This document shows positions 10,081 to 20,665 of a DNA stretch of 64,000 nucleotides, piece by piece; position 1 is the stretch's first letter; each line of letters begins with the position of its first letter. Both the position numbers and the translations under genes were made by a program. The notes under the pieces are model-generated. The model was given only the letters and a program-made list of their open reading frames with translations. It did no database searches and had not been told where the DNA came from. The stretch is from Parasponia andersonii (Eukaryota; Streptophyta; Magnoliopsida; Rosales; Cannabaceae). The stretch covers positions 244,710 to 308,709 of the forward strand of contig JXTB01000106.1 of NCBI GenBank assembly GCA_002914805.1, read 5' to 3'.

Positions 10081-13000
10081 CTACGTCAAGAAAGAAAATG
10101 CTAGGACAGATATCGCCGCGGATAAAGTTCCGAATGGTGCAAACGAAGGAGATGAGCTCGGTGGCGGCGGTGGTGGTGGCGGTGACAAAGTAGATGGAGG
10201 CGATCCAGGAGTAGCAGCGTTCGACGATTCGACTTTGACTTCCAACTTTTGGCCACTTTGGCAGTGAGTTCCAATAGTGCAAATGAAATAGTGAGTACCA
10301 GCGGTAAGAGTAACCAATACCGGGCTGTTGCTGCCTACTAATTGATTAACCTTTACGCATTGCTTGTATTGGTCCTCTGTTACATTAGCCACGTCGTGGA
10401 CTGCAGTCCAGTTGAAGGCTGTTTGTTTCGCGGGAAAGAAATACAAGAAAAGAAAAAGTAGAAGAAGAAAATTGTCAATGTTCATAATCAAAGTACGTAA
10501 TAATTCATATACTTTATTAACTATACCATGTGAACACATTTATGTAGTTAGATGAAGTTTCAATGAGTTAAAGGTAGGTCTTGCAGTTGCCAACCAGTGC
10601 CTGTAAGCTATGTTCTGCATCATTAAATTACCAATTCTCCACAAAAACTCAAAACTGTTGGGAAGTGAACCAAATGGTAATTCCGTTATACCTTATACTT
10701 TTTAGAAGGTGAACCGACAATATTCAACAATACTCTTAAGCAGACAACCAACCCAAAAGAAAAAAAAAAAAAATAATGATAACCCGGATAAAAATAAATT
10801 CTGGTTATACGATGGAATTTAGATTCAAAATCATATTTCTAATTTCTTAACAAGTGAAAGCTAAAATAAGAAAAAGAACAAATTCACAATCCAACTCAAC
10901 CTAATGAGTCTGAGTTATTGCGTTTATCTAGTAATATTAGGGGTAATGCACGGATGAAGCAGTTTTTTGGGGCCAAAATGACAATTTTAAGATCACATTT
11001 CAGAAAGAAAATGGACCAAATTAGGATTTTTCTTTAAATTTTATTTTGTTTCTTTTTACAGATGACACTTATAGAACTAGTTATCAAAATTATGACTTTC
11101 TAGCATCTCTTATGACTGGTTACAATTTTTATAACTACTTGTCATAGAAATTATGACCTCAAAAAGATGATCTCATAAATTTTATGATTAGTTCTAAAAA
11201 TATTTATCATAAAAAATAATTGTAAAAAAGACAGATCATTTAAGCTCAAGTTACTCCTACCCACATCCAAAACCCGTTTTTAGGATTTTTTTTTAAGATA
11301 GTCATGAAATTTGTAACCGTCACAATTTTTGTGATTCTAGTTACAAATATTGTGACCATGGTCACAGTCTACCCATTATAAGTTTTATGTCAATTCTTAA
11401 AAAAATAATCTTAAAAAATACTCATAAAAAGTTTAGTTGTTTTTTTTTCTTTATTCTTTTTTATTTTATTTTTTAAACTCCAATCCATTGCAGGAATGGA
11501 TCGTCTCCGTTTGAGTATTTATTAAAAATTTCATTTTATTTAGATCATTTTAAAAAATGACCGTATGTTTACACATTTTTAATAAATGACTGTTTTTTAG
11601 TTGATCTATTTTTTAAAAAATAAATCAATTTTATACATAGTAAATTAATATATTTTAATCTACTAAATATGAAAAAGGATTATTTTCAAATATTTTCAAA
11701 ATTCGGCTATTTTATAACAGTGTTTGAGAATGACCATTTTTCGAACAATCATATAAAATTCGGCCATTTGGCTAAAAAGACAGTTTCTTTTTCTCCAAAT
11801 CGAGGCTTCTTGGTTGGGTCCAAAAAATTATATAGTATTTATAAGAAATGACAATTTTTTTTAAAATCAATTTAAAAAAATAACCATTTTTTACACTTAT
11901 TTAATAAAATACTGTTTTATAATTTTATTTTGATAAATGACCATTTTTTAGTTGATTTATTTTACATAAAGTAAATTAATTTTTAATAAAGTAAATCAAT
12001 TTTTTTAAAAAATAAATCAATTTCAATTTTTTTAAAAAATAAATCAAATTTTCAAGAAATAAATCAATATATTTTAACATACTAAATATGAAAAATATTT
12101 ATTTTTTTAATAATTTGCAAAATTCAGCTATTTTTTAATAGTATTTTAAAAAGAATCATTTTGTAAACTGTGATTCAAAATTCGTCCATTTGGTTAAAAA
12201 AACCTTATATTATAAAGAAAAAATTTGATTTTTCCTGGTAATTTTTCAAAAAAATTAGAAAATCTTGTATTTTGTTTTTGTTTGAAAAGTTCTAGATTTT
12301 AATTAGAATAATATCTCTTAAAAGTATTATAAAAATAATACTTTTTATTAGTTGAGGTACCTCTTCGAGTTACTTGGGATAATTTGATTTATTATTTTAA
12401 TTAATTATATTGGTTCTAGATTTTAATAAGAATAATATTACTCTTAAAAGTATTATAAAAATACTATTTTTTATTAGTTGATTAGATACTTGAGATAACT
12501 TAGATAACTGTACAAGTTACTTGGAGTAATTTGATTAGTTATTTTAAGTCATTACGTTAATTACTCCTAATAACACAACTAATGACGTCAAGTACTATTA
12601 AAAAATATCAATTTAAAAAAAAATATTTTACTAAATATTTATTAAGAGTGTTATTTGTTTAAAAAACTGTTAAAAAGTGATATGCTTCTAAATCAATCCA
12701 AAATTCAACCCTTTTCAGGATTTCAAATTTTGGTACTTTAGGCTTAGGTTTTTGTAAGAAGTCCAATCATAAAACCAACCGAACCCAAATCACGGACACT
12801 TGTGCACAAAGCCCATGTTAAGCAAAACTTCGAACGAAAGTATTAGTTGCTTTGGTGCTGTGTTAGATTAGGAAGTGGACCACAATAGTTATACTCTCAA
12901 CAATATAAAACATCTCAGTTCTCATTTCATCATATCTATTTTCCCTCTATTTTTATCTACTCGGTCAATAATCTCCGAACAACCTCTCTATACTTGGAAG

Positions 13001-13593
13001 CATAGGGAAAAATATTCAGGATAAATAACTTTGTTTTTACTCCTAATTAAAGAAAATTTATTAATTAGCACTTTTAAAATCTTTCATTACAAAATTTCAA
13101 AAAAAAAAAAATCTTTCACTACAATTGGTAGCTCCGTTGCTTTTTTTTTTTTTTTTTTTTTTTCTTTAATAAATTAAATTTCAAACACATCTTTTCCTTT
13201 ATTTAATAGGAGAAAAGCAAAAATTTATATAATCTCGACGATTATATATATATATATATATATATATTTGACTAAATCAACAACCAAAAATTTCAAAAAA
13301 AAAAAGAAAAAGAAAAAAAGAAAAGAATATTGGACATATTGAAAGCCTGATAGTTTATAAACGCATTTTTTTTTAATTTTCATATTTAATTTTAATAATA
13401 TATACTCACATAATATGTCTCCAGCAAAAAAGGTTTTGGAATCAGCCCAGTCATCGGAGTAGAAGGAGGTGTTTGGAGGGACTGCCCAACCTAAAGTGTC
13501 TCCAACAGTGTATGTCACCGCAGAGGCACTCTCTATGAAGATGACCACCGTAAGGACGAAGCACCAGATCAAACCCATGAACCCTTTTGCCAT
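10081..13593 (-). CDS. Phytocyanin, stellacyanin-type (Gln axial ligand), with a 3-kb intron
   Basis: Exon 1 is 13593-13410 and exon 2 is 10418-10081, joined across a 2991-bp phase-1 intron (donor GTGAGT, acceptor AAACAAACAG). The protein has 173 residues: a signal peptide cleaved near ESASA-V (residue 25), then a plastocyanin-like domain (about 26-125) starting VTYTVGDTLGW. Visible copper ligands are His69, Cys108, His113 and Gln118, and Cys82-Cys114 is the expected disulphide. A Pro-rich, arabinogalactan-like linker with eight consecutive Pro (141-148) precedes a hydrophobic tail typical of GPI anchoring. N-glycosylation sequons include Asn41, Asn64 and Asn73. Family role: extracellular, plasma-membrane-anchored electron-transfer or cell-wall protein; the substrate is unknown. 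It is the first member of a three-gene array on this strand. Confidence 0.88.
11530..12210. repeat. Imperfect long tandem duplication in the intron of the first phytocyanin gene
   Basis: Two units of roughly 370 bp share ordered blocks: TTTTTTAGTTGAT, AAATAAATCAAT, TACTAAATATGAAAAA, AAAATTC(G/A)GCTATTTT and AAATTCG(G/T)CCATTTGG. The second unit has extra internal copies of AAATAAATCAATTT. No coding content was found. Confidence 0.6.
12285..12540. repeat. Imperfect ~125-bp tandem duplication in the same intron
   Basis: The block TTCTAGATTTTAAT(T/A)AGAATAAT, followed by CTTAAAAGTATTATAAAAAT and TTTTTATTAGTTGA, occurs twice, starting near 12289 and 12414. Confidence 0.6.
13243..13267. repeat. 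(AT)n microsatellite
   Basis: Twelve or so AT dinucleotides inside the intron, about 145 bp downstream of exon 1 of the first phytocyanin gene. Confidence 0.9.
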
Positions 13594-13738
13594 TTTTCTG
13601 TGCGTTCCAAGGTCGCCCCCCTGTCTCTGTCTCTGTCTCTCTCTCTAGATTGTTTAGCAAATGAACAAGAATTCCAGAATCTTTAGGTTAACTTGCAGAA
13701 AAGATAACACAAGTATAAAAAAAAGTGTGTGTGTACAA

Positions 13739-13753
13739 ATATATATATATATA
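13739..13753 (-). promoter_or_regulatory. TATA region of the first phytocyanin gene
   Basis: A TATATATATATAT run about 150 bp upstream of the start codon. A purine-rich leader (CT-rich on the + strand, 13620-13646) lies between it and the ATG. The other two phytocyanin genes have comparable TATA runs 130-220 bp upstream. Confidence 0.5.
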
Positions 13754-14255
13754 AGTACTTTGATTATGTTGTTCGGTGACTTCTACTGTCCACACAATCT
13801 TTTTCAAACGTTATCTTGTTACGTTTGACTCTTCAGAAAAATATATAATAAAGACAAAAAACGGAGTATTAGCTAGACCCCCTCGTCAAATAAAACGTTC
13901 AAAAGTTTCGGCTTTTATTACGCGGTCATTGGCTTATTATAGGGCACTAGAACCATGGTCCTATATGATCTCAATGTGCTCCGTTTGAAATTTATCTCTA
14001 GACTTTTCCAAAGTTATATTCATTAGCGTGTGGGGTGTGTCATCACCAAATGTACGTATTAGTTGCCCCAGAATTGTCACGTAGTGTTGTAGGACTAAAT
14101 TAGACTGTTTTCCTTTTATTTTTCACACATATAATACAGCAATGTTACGGGTCTACGTACGAGAGTGTACATGTGGTGCCAACATCACATACTAGCAAAA
14201 ATGTACATATATATAGTGCCAACATTGCGTAGTAACGAAAGTGTAGACTCAACTT

Positions 14256-14345
14256 GTGGAACTCATCTTAGTCTTTACTCAATACGCACCACAAAATTGT
14301 GTGGAACTCATCTTAGTCTTTACTCAATACGCACCACAAAATTGT
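14256..14345. repeat. Perfect 45-bp tandem duplication
   Basis: Units 14256-14300 and 14301-14345 are identical, starting GTGGAACTCATCTTAG. They lie in the host DNA just left of the Ty3/gypsy insertion. Two GTGCCAACAT motifs precede them (about 14177 and 14217). Perfect identity suggests a recent duplication. Confidence 0.95.
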
Positions 14346-14432
14346 GTCTGGTGTAACAATATTTAGTTTTCGCATATATAACATCATATATGATCTAGTA
14401 TAATGATTTTAGATTAGTAGTTGTTGTGCCAA

Positions 14433-15222
14433 TGTTGGTGCTTTTCTTACCAACTGTCCACGTGTTTCTGAACTGCTGACATTGTATCCACCAACCGTCC
14501 ACGTATCTTTGCTATCCCGGAATGCCTTTAGCTTCAGGCTGAGACGGAAAGACGGGGGTGGCCACCTGTAAAGATTCTCCGATGCTTAAGTCAGTGATTT
14601 ATTCCTGAGACTGAACAACAAGGATTTTGTTTTTCTCTGTAAACGTTTTTTTTGTATATCTCTCCCTTTAGGGAGGAAGCAAGGCTTATATATATAATAC
14701 TGGAACTGGGAGCTTTCTGGCTCTCAATCTCAGGATCGAGTACCTTTTTCCATCGTGACTTACTCTAGAAATCACGGGTCGTGGTTACCGTGACCTCCCT
14801 TGCATCGTCGGGGCCTATTTTCCGGCGTCTCCTATGACTCCAGCCTGTCGGGGGTGAGATTTTGACAAGCCGCCGTTCTGTTAAGACGACTTGCCCAATG
14901 AGCGCACCTATCCAGAATCGCATTAAATGCTCTTTCTAGGTCTGGAGCGCTGAGCTGCTTCCTACGGTATTCTGGCGGAAGACTCTTGACGCTCCCGACC
15001 CCCAGCTGTTGAGGTAAGAATCGGACTGGGCCGAATCCATCTAGGGTCTGGGATGGATTCAGCCTTAGCCTCGGACAGCCCATGGGCCTATGCGGTACCA
15101 CGTGCGACTCGCGTGGCTTTTAATCGGTCACTCTGGACACGTGTTGGATGGTGTGCCCCGCTTGTGACCTGTTCTGCCACTTAATCGTCTACGAGGTGTA
15201 TGATTTAGGAACGGATCCCACA
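14433..15222 (-). repeat. 3' LTR of the Tat element
   Basis: 790 bp with TG...CA ends. Read on the - strand it starts TGTGGGATCCGTTCCTAAAT and ends AAAGCACCAACA. It aligns throughout with 26227-26963 but keeps about 53 bp (within 14880-14940) that the other LTR lacks. A TTATATATATAA core at 14686-14697 is the likely TATA box for - strand transcription and is palindromic. Confidence 0.92.
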
Positions 15223-15240
15223 ACTGCCCCCATTTCCTTA
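15223..15240 (-). promoter_or_regulatory. Polypurine tract
   Basis: On the - strand the sequence TAAGGAAATGGGGGCAGT ends directly at the TGTGGG start of the 3' LTR. This is where plus-strand DNA synthesis would be primed. It fixes both the element's orientation and the inner LTR edge. Confidence 0.8.
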
Positions 15241-15584
15241 TTTGATGGATTCGTATCCATCAAGTGGGGAAATTGTATCTCCGGTGCTCCAATTTGAGGG
15301 ATACACGTGGCTCTCCCACCGTTACTCGTCCCCAATTGCCGATGTTGGGGCACGCCATCCCGTGTCACAATTTTTTAAAATTTTTGAAATTCTAATGCCT
15401 CCATCTTCCTTGCCTTGCTCTCCTCCAGGGAAAAAACTCTTCGGCTCCCCCACTGTAAAAGCCGCATTTACGCTCATTTCTTACTTTACCAAGACCTCCA
15501 AGTATTCCAGCTTTCTCAAATCTTAAGGTTTCTGCATCTCCCTTTTTCCAGAACCTTTCGTTTTCTTTGATCGCATCTAACACA

Positions 15585-18500
15585 ATGGCCCTGAATCAGA
15601 GTCAGAAACTCTGCCCCGTCGCGGATTCCGAATTAAGGTCGTTGAGGAGGTAGCTCTGCTTCCCTGGCGGAGTCACTTCAGAGAAGGTCGACGGCCCGGC
15701 GGACTGGTACCTTTTTCCCTCTGCTCCAGAAGGCTCCATCATACTGGGGAGGAGGCATCTTGAGTGGTTGTGGTTTCCTCTTCCTCCCTTGGTCCACCAG
15801 TTCTTTAGCCTTACGGGGATTCATCTGATGTAGCTCAATGCTAACGGAGTCATGATCTTGATGGGGCTTTCTGCCTTGTCTGTCCTCCTCAACACGCATA
15901 TCGACCTGGAAGTGGTTTTCTATGCCTATAAGCTTACCCTCATCCCCAAAAAGAGCTCTTACCCCACTTTTTATCTCCAACCGCTCCCGGAGCGCTACAT
16001 CTTCTGGGGCTTGCTGAGGTCGGATAAGCAGTGGGACTCCCATTCTAGGATATACGCCGTCGGAGAGGCGTGGTGTTTTCCCTGGGTGAATGGAGAACGT
16101 TTTCAAATCCCCTCGTTCTTTCTGCAAAGAAAGTACTGAGTCGTGAATTTCGGGTCCGTGTATCTTTCATCCGTTTTTACTCCTGACATTTTGCCTTGCG
16201 CAGCATCTACGGAGGAAAGTAGGTTCGAGCCTCGGCTGTCGGCGAGTCGGCTCTAGGAGCTGGAGGGAATCATCCTCTTTGGGTCGTCCGGGGATTGCCG
16301 ACACATCCAGGCAGTCCTAATCCCCAGGTGATGAACATGATGTCAAGGATGGTCTCATATCTCCTCTTCCCGCTAGACACGTGGGTTATCACCAAGCACC
16401 TTTGGAGCCAGCTTAACGCCTCTGCCCTGAACCGGTTCCACCAGGATGAGCAGGATTGTATCGCCATGGTGGGTCATCAGATCACGGCCTCGAGCCAGCT
16501 GGCGGGTCCCAATGACCTAGTGGTGCCGACCAGTCACGAGCTCGAAGAGGTAGTGAAGTTCGTGGCCGAGGAGTGTATCAGGTTCCGTAGAGAGGAAACC
16601 ACTGCCCCCAAGAGGGCTAAGGGTGAGTTCATTTTTGCACCTTGAGGCTTCGTCGATCAGGTCATGACTACGTTTTAACCATGTTGCTTACTCTTTGCAG
16701 GTTTGGATGCAGGCCCCTCGGCAGACCCCTCCTCGGTCAAGGGCAAGGCCGCTGTGTACAAGGCTTGCTCCAAGGTCCCCGCTGGTCGGCGTTTGGTGGT
16801 GTCCTCGGAGGACGAGGCCTCGGGAGTTGTTATCCCAAGAACAGGCTCGGACGACGATCTGGAGGGTCTGTTTGTGACTGGGAGTGAAACGCTTGTAGTG
16901 CCACCTCCCGAGGTGGGCAGGCTCATGATCCGGGAGGCGCCGGCCATAAAGGTTGTGCATAGCGAAAGGGCGCCTTCGAGCTTGCCCGGTGAGCCCTCTG
17001 CGCCGACCTCTTCTGCCCCCCGCTCTGGCTCGAAGGTGGGAACGGGGTTCGGTGCCGCCCGCTCCCATGGAGAGATTGCTGAACTCAGCAGACGAGCTCT
17101 GAGGTTGAAGTCTCGACTGTCTTCCCCTTCCCTGGTCTCCAAGAGGCGGGATCATGAACCCGATTCGTCCAAAGGGGAGGGGAGCCCGGTGGGGAAGAGA
17201 GGCAGAATCGCCTTTGCTTCTGACATCGACGACGACAAGGCTACTTTGACTCTCATGAGGAGGGGGAGGTCCATGCGAGGCGGCGCGTCTAAGGATGTTG
17301 GTCAAGACAAGACCGAAAAATCAAGCTTGGGTGTTCCTTCGGCGGAGGTGGTGGCCGAAGCTATAAATGCAGTAGCGCTCGTCGCAGCTTCTTCTGTCGA
17401 GGGTGCGCCTGGCGACGCCTTACTCTCCAACGCCACCACCTTTGCCACTCTGGGGGCATCGAAAGAAGTCGCTGGAGTGCATTTGGTGGGGGGTGAAGGT
17501 GTCGTCGCGGTCGGTGGGGTGGAATCGTGTTCTTTAGACGTGGACAATACCCAGGGAGAGGGTACGGCTACGGAGCCTGAGCTAGAGGCGCTCTCCCCGG
17601 AGAATGTAGAGCTTGTGGCCAGTTGTAGCATCGCACAGGTTTGGTTCATCTTACCGTAAGCACCAGGTTCTTGGCATCCTATCTGAACACTGACTCCTCT
17701 TTCTCGTGCTTTGCAACTTGCTGCCATCCAGTCCTTCTACTCCTCTCGCGTTAGCGAGCTGACCGGACAGCTGAATGCCCGTGCCGTGATGGCCGAGCAG
17801 AGTGAGGCCGTCCTTGCCACCTTGAGGGCAGATTTCAACTTGTGCCGGAGCCTGGACGAGGCTAGGGTCAGCAGTGCAATGGCTCACGCTTTGAGCGTCA
17901 AAAGGGCCTGGCATGAGGAGCTGGTCGCTGCGTTGGCTGAGGCAGAGACCACCAGGTTGGTCCAAACCGAGGCTGCCAAGCTGACCCAGATCGAGCTCAA
18001 GGTTAAGGAGTAGGAGCTGCAGAATGCGGGGGCGGAGATGGGTTTGGCTTTCATCGCTCATGACAGAGCCATCGACGAGGCCAAAGAAGCAAGGAAAGCC
18101 AAGGCGAAAGCCAAACTTGAGGCCCATTCCTTGTAGCGTTGGCTCGACTGGTCCAATGAGGTAATCCGACATCTCTATTTGGATCACAAAAAACTGATGG
18201 AGGCTCATGTCGAGTTGTCTCGCAAATGTGGCGAAGATCTCGCCGATACTAACAATCTTTTGATCGACTTATCACAGCGGCAAGCAGAGCTGAGGTTAGT
18301 TGCACTGAGGGATAGACTGGCGGACGCGGAGAAGCTGAAGACAAGGTACCAGAGGCAGGTGGATGTCCTTTCTGCAGAGAGCTACAGGTCTGGCTGGGAG
18401 AATAGGGAATTCAAAGGCCACACAGAAGTGGTAATGCCAGACTAGTTCAATGAGCAGAAAGGCATCGAGAGGGACCGTTATTCCATCAGGTACTACATGC

Positions 18501-18798
18501 AGCATTTAGGGGACGAGATTAATATCGTGTACCCTACTGATGTGTTAAAGATGCTCGACGAAAAAAAAGATGGGCCCTCTACATCTGCTTCTGTCGCCAA
18601 AGAGATTCTCCTCGCTCCGGGTTCACCAGGAAAAGCTAGGAGGTCTCTGGGGATCAGCCTGTCGAGGGCGCCTTGACAGGCAGAGGGTCAAGCGTGGTCA
18701 TCTTGTCCAGCGACGATTCTGACCCCGGTATACCGTCCTCCGCTGCAGTTGGTCCAAGCGTCGAAGGCAGCATCGCTTCCCTCCCCGGAGGTAACTAG
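15585..18798 (+). pseudogene. Antisense extra gene of the Tat element (Transposase_28-like N-terminus, coiled-coil C-terminus), decayed
   Basis: This gene lies opposite to gag-pol. Likely exons: 15585-16133; 16202 to about 16621; about 16701-17638; 17717-18798. Supported introns include 16134-16201 (ends TTGCCTTGCGCAG) and the one whose donor GTGAGT is at about 16622 and whose acceptor is TTTGCAG. The first exon, with FPLPPLVHQFF and LNANGVMILMGL, resembles the 'putative gypsy type transposon' domain (Pfam Transposase_28) as I remember it. The middle exon is Ser/Gly/acid-rich and the last is a long coiled coil (TLRADFNLCRSLDEARV). Breaks: TAG at 15651, 15831, 16254, 18011, 18134 and 18443; an expected acceptor reading GCAA instead of GCAG at 17713-17716; and a frame change near 18640, after which a frame stays open to TAG 18796-18798. 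AATAAA follows at 18880. Extra antisense ORFs here are known in Tat elements; their function is not. Confidence 0.7.
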
Positions 18799-18956
18799 GG
18801 ACTCTCGCTCTTTTGTACATTTGTAAAGTGTTGACTACTCCGTGTAGAGCTGACCCCTGTTGCAAGCAACTGTTTAAATAATAAAACGATGTATTCTTCT
18901 CACGCTTATTCTGTGTTATCTATTATATTCATTATTATATTTTTTTTTTTGGTTGC

Positions 18957-19148
18957 TTGCATCCGTGGTCAGGGTCAGGTATCGTATACGATGCCATTCC
19001 TTTGTCGACGGTCTACCCGGCTTACGGGTCTGGCCCAATTGTATATGATGTAGAGTTACTAGAGAATTCCCCTTATGCTATGACCGATGAGGTCAGCTCC
19101 GGAGATTGGGACGTGAGTTCCAGCTTGCCTGACTTTGAGGATGTATAA
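18957..19148 (+). other. Short open frame of unknown meaning in the Tat 3' zone
   Basis: A 63-codon frame starting M-H-P-W-S-G-S-G, rich in acidic and aromatic residues. It lies after the polyadenylation-like site of the antisense gene and is followed by another AATAAA at 19428. It could be a leftover exon of that gene or chance. No family recognised. Confidence 0.25.
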
Positions 19149-19469
19149 CTTCCGTTATGACTTATCTTAGCAGAATATGATCTGCGCGTATGGCTGGACT
19201 TCTCCGACCCTAAATAGGAACGCGCTAGGAACCAGCTCCAAGGATTGGTCAACAACTATTTGGACCCGTCACTTCAGAGGAGGAGGCCTGTGCTTGGCTC
19301 TTTTCGGGAGCGAACAAGGCGTTACCACTCTGACGTGTCCTTGCGAGTCCGCCCAAGACCTGCTCCTTACAAATAGAGACACTGGGTCCGCGTCTGTGTC
19401 GACCACACATCCTGTAATCTAAGCAATAATAAACAGAATTTGGTTGTAATTTCTACTTTCGCGCTTAGT

Positions 19470-19690
19470 CTTGCCCAGACCTACTTCCAACGGGTAGGCC
19501 TTGGTTCCGTTCACTTTCTGCCCATGCGTAGCTAAGGCTCTCTCTAGGAAGGGTCTACTTCCAACGGGTAGACCCTTGTCCCATTTGCCTTTGGCTTATG
19601 TGTAGCTAAGGTGCTCCCTGGGGAGGGTCTGCTTCCAACGGGTAGACCCTGGCACCTTTTGCCTTTGGCTCACACTTAGCTTAAGTGCTC
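19470..19690. repeat. 74-bp tandem array, three copies, each with a hairpin
   Basis: CTACTTCCAACGGGTAG-type cores start at 19481, 19555 and 19629, exactly 74 bp apart. The core GGGTCTAC-TTCCAACGG-GTAGACCC is an inverted repeat with a short loop. Copies 1 and 3 have paired or near-paired changes in the stem. GTAGCTAAGG and CTCTCTAGG-like boxes recur between cores. The array lies between integrase and the antisense gene. Confidence 0.85.
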
Positions 19691-19799
19691 TCTAGAGGTG
19701 TCTCATCGCTCAAATCTCCCCTACCCCACAAGTATTCCTTGAGGGTCGGTAGTGAGTTTTCGCTACGCGGCCTGTTGCCCTTCGTATGTCCTCTCAGGT

Positions 19800-20508
19800 C
19801 GTCGACAAGCGACATGATCCCCTGTGGTGCAATTCTTGGTGAGGTCCACTGGCAAATATTTTATTGCGCAACCCAATCCCCTCTGCGCGTTTTCTCGGGC
19901 CATCAGCAATCATTTTATTGCGCGAGGTGATTCCCATAGTGCGATCCTTACTGAGGTCTGCTGGCAAGCATTTGACTACGCAGCCCGATCCTCTTCGTGC
20001 GTTTTCCTGGGCCATCGGCAAGAATTCTATTGTATGATGTGATTCCCATAGTATGATCTTCGTCGAGGTATGCTGGCAAGCATTTTACTGCACAGCTCAA
20101 TCGTCTTCATACGTTTTCTCAAGGCATCGACAAGCATTTTATTGCATGATGTGATTCTCATAGTACGATCTTTGTCGAGGTCTGCTGGCAAGCATTTTAC
20201 TGCGCAGCTCAATCCTCTTCGTACTTTTTCTCGGGCCATCGGCAAGCATTTTAACGCACGATGTGATTCCCATAGTACGATCTTTGTCGAGGTCTGCTGG
20301 CAAGCATTTTACTGCCCAGTTCAATCCTCTTCGTACATTTTCTCAGGTCATCGGCAAGCATTTTATTGCACGATATGACTCCCATAGTACGATCTTTGTT
20401 GAGGTCTGCTGGCAAGCATTTTACTGCGTAGCTCAATCCTCTTCGTATATTTTCTTGGGCCATCGGCAAGTATTTTATTGCATGATGTGATTCTCATAGT
20501 ACGATCTT
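19800..20508. repeat. 112-bp tandem array, about six copies
   Basis: CATCGGCAAG-type boxes start at 19901, 20013, 20125, 20237, 20349 and 20461, a spacing of exactly 112 bp. A shorter first unit starts near 19800. Each unit carries GTGATTCCCATAGTACGATC, GAGGTCTGCTGGCAAGCATT and CTCTTCGTAC blocks. The last unit is truncated by a unique segment beginning TTTTGCACAAATGG. 112 is not a multiple of three, so the array is not coding. Confidence 0.95.
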
Positions 20509-20526
20509 TTGCACAAATGGCCCGTG

Positions 20527-20550
20527 GGGTCTGGCACTGTGGGCAGACCC
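20527..20550. repeat. Single hairpin related to the 74-bp array
   Basis: GGGTCTG, a 10-base loop, then CAGACCC. The arms match those of the 74-bp repeat hairpins although it lies beyond the other array, on the integrase side. Confidence 0.6.
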
Positions 20551-20665
20551 TTTTACATAGCAATCCAAAGCATAAATCTATGGAGCGGAAACCCCCACCT
20601 GTTTTGGAATTAAGCTGTTTAATAATACAAGCGTTCACATGTGTCTTATAGCATTTACACGCATC

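Noticed and set aside
16675..17305. Long open frames on the - strand (155 and 205 codons) in the Tat element
   Set aside because: They lie opposite the + strand exon with consistent splice sites and coiled-coil continuation; GC-rich composition explains the open antisense frames.
19800..20508. CRISPR-like array
   Set aside because: Units are contiguous 112-bp repeats without unique spacers, inside a plant retrotransposon.
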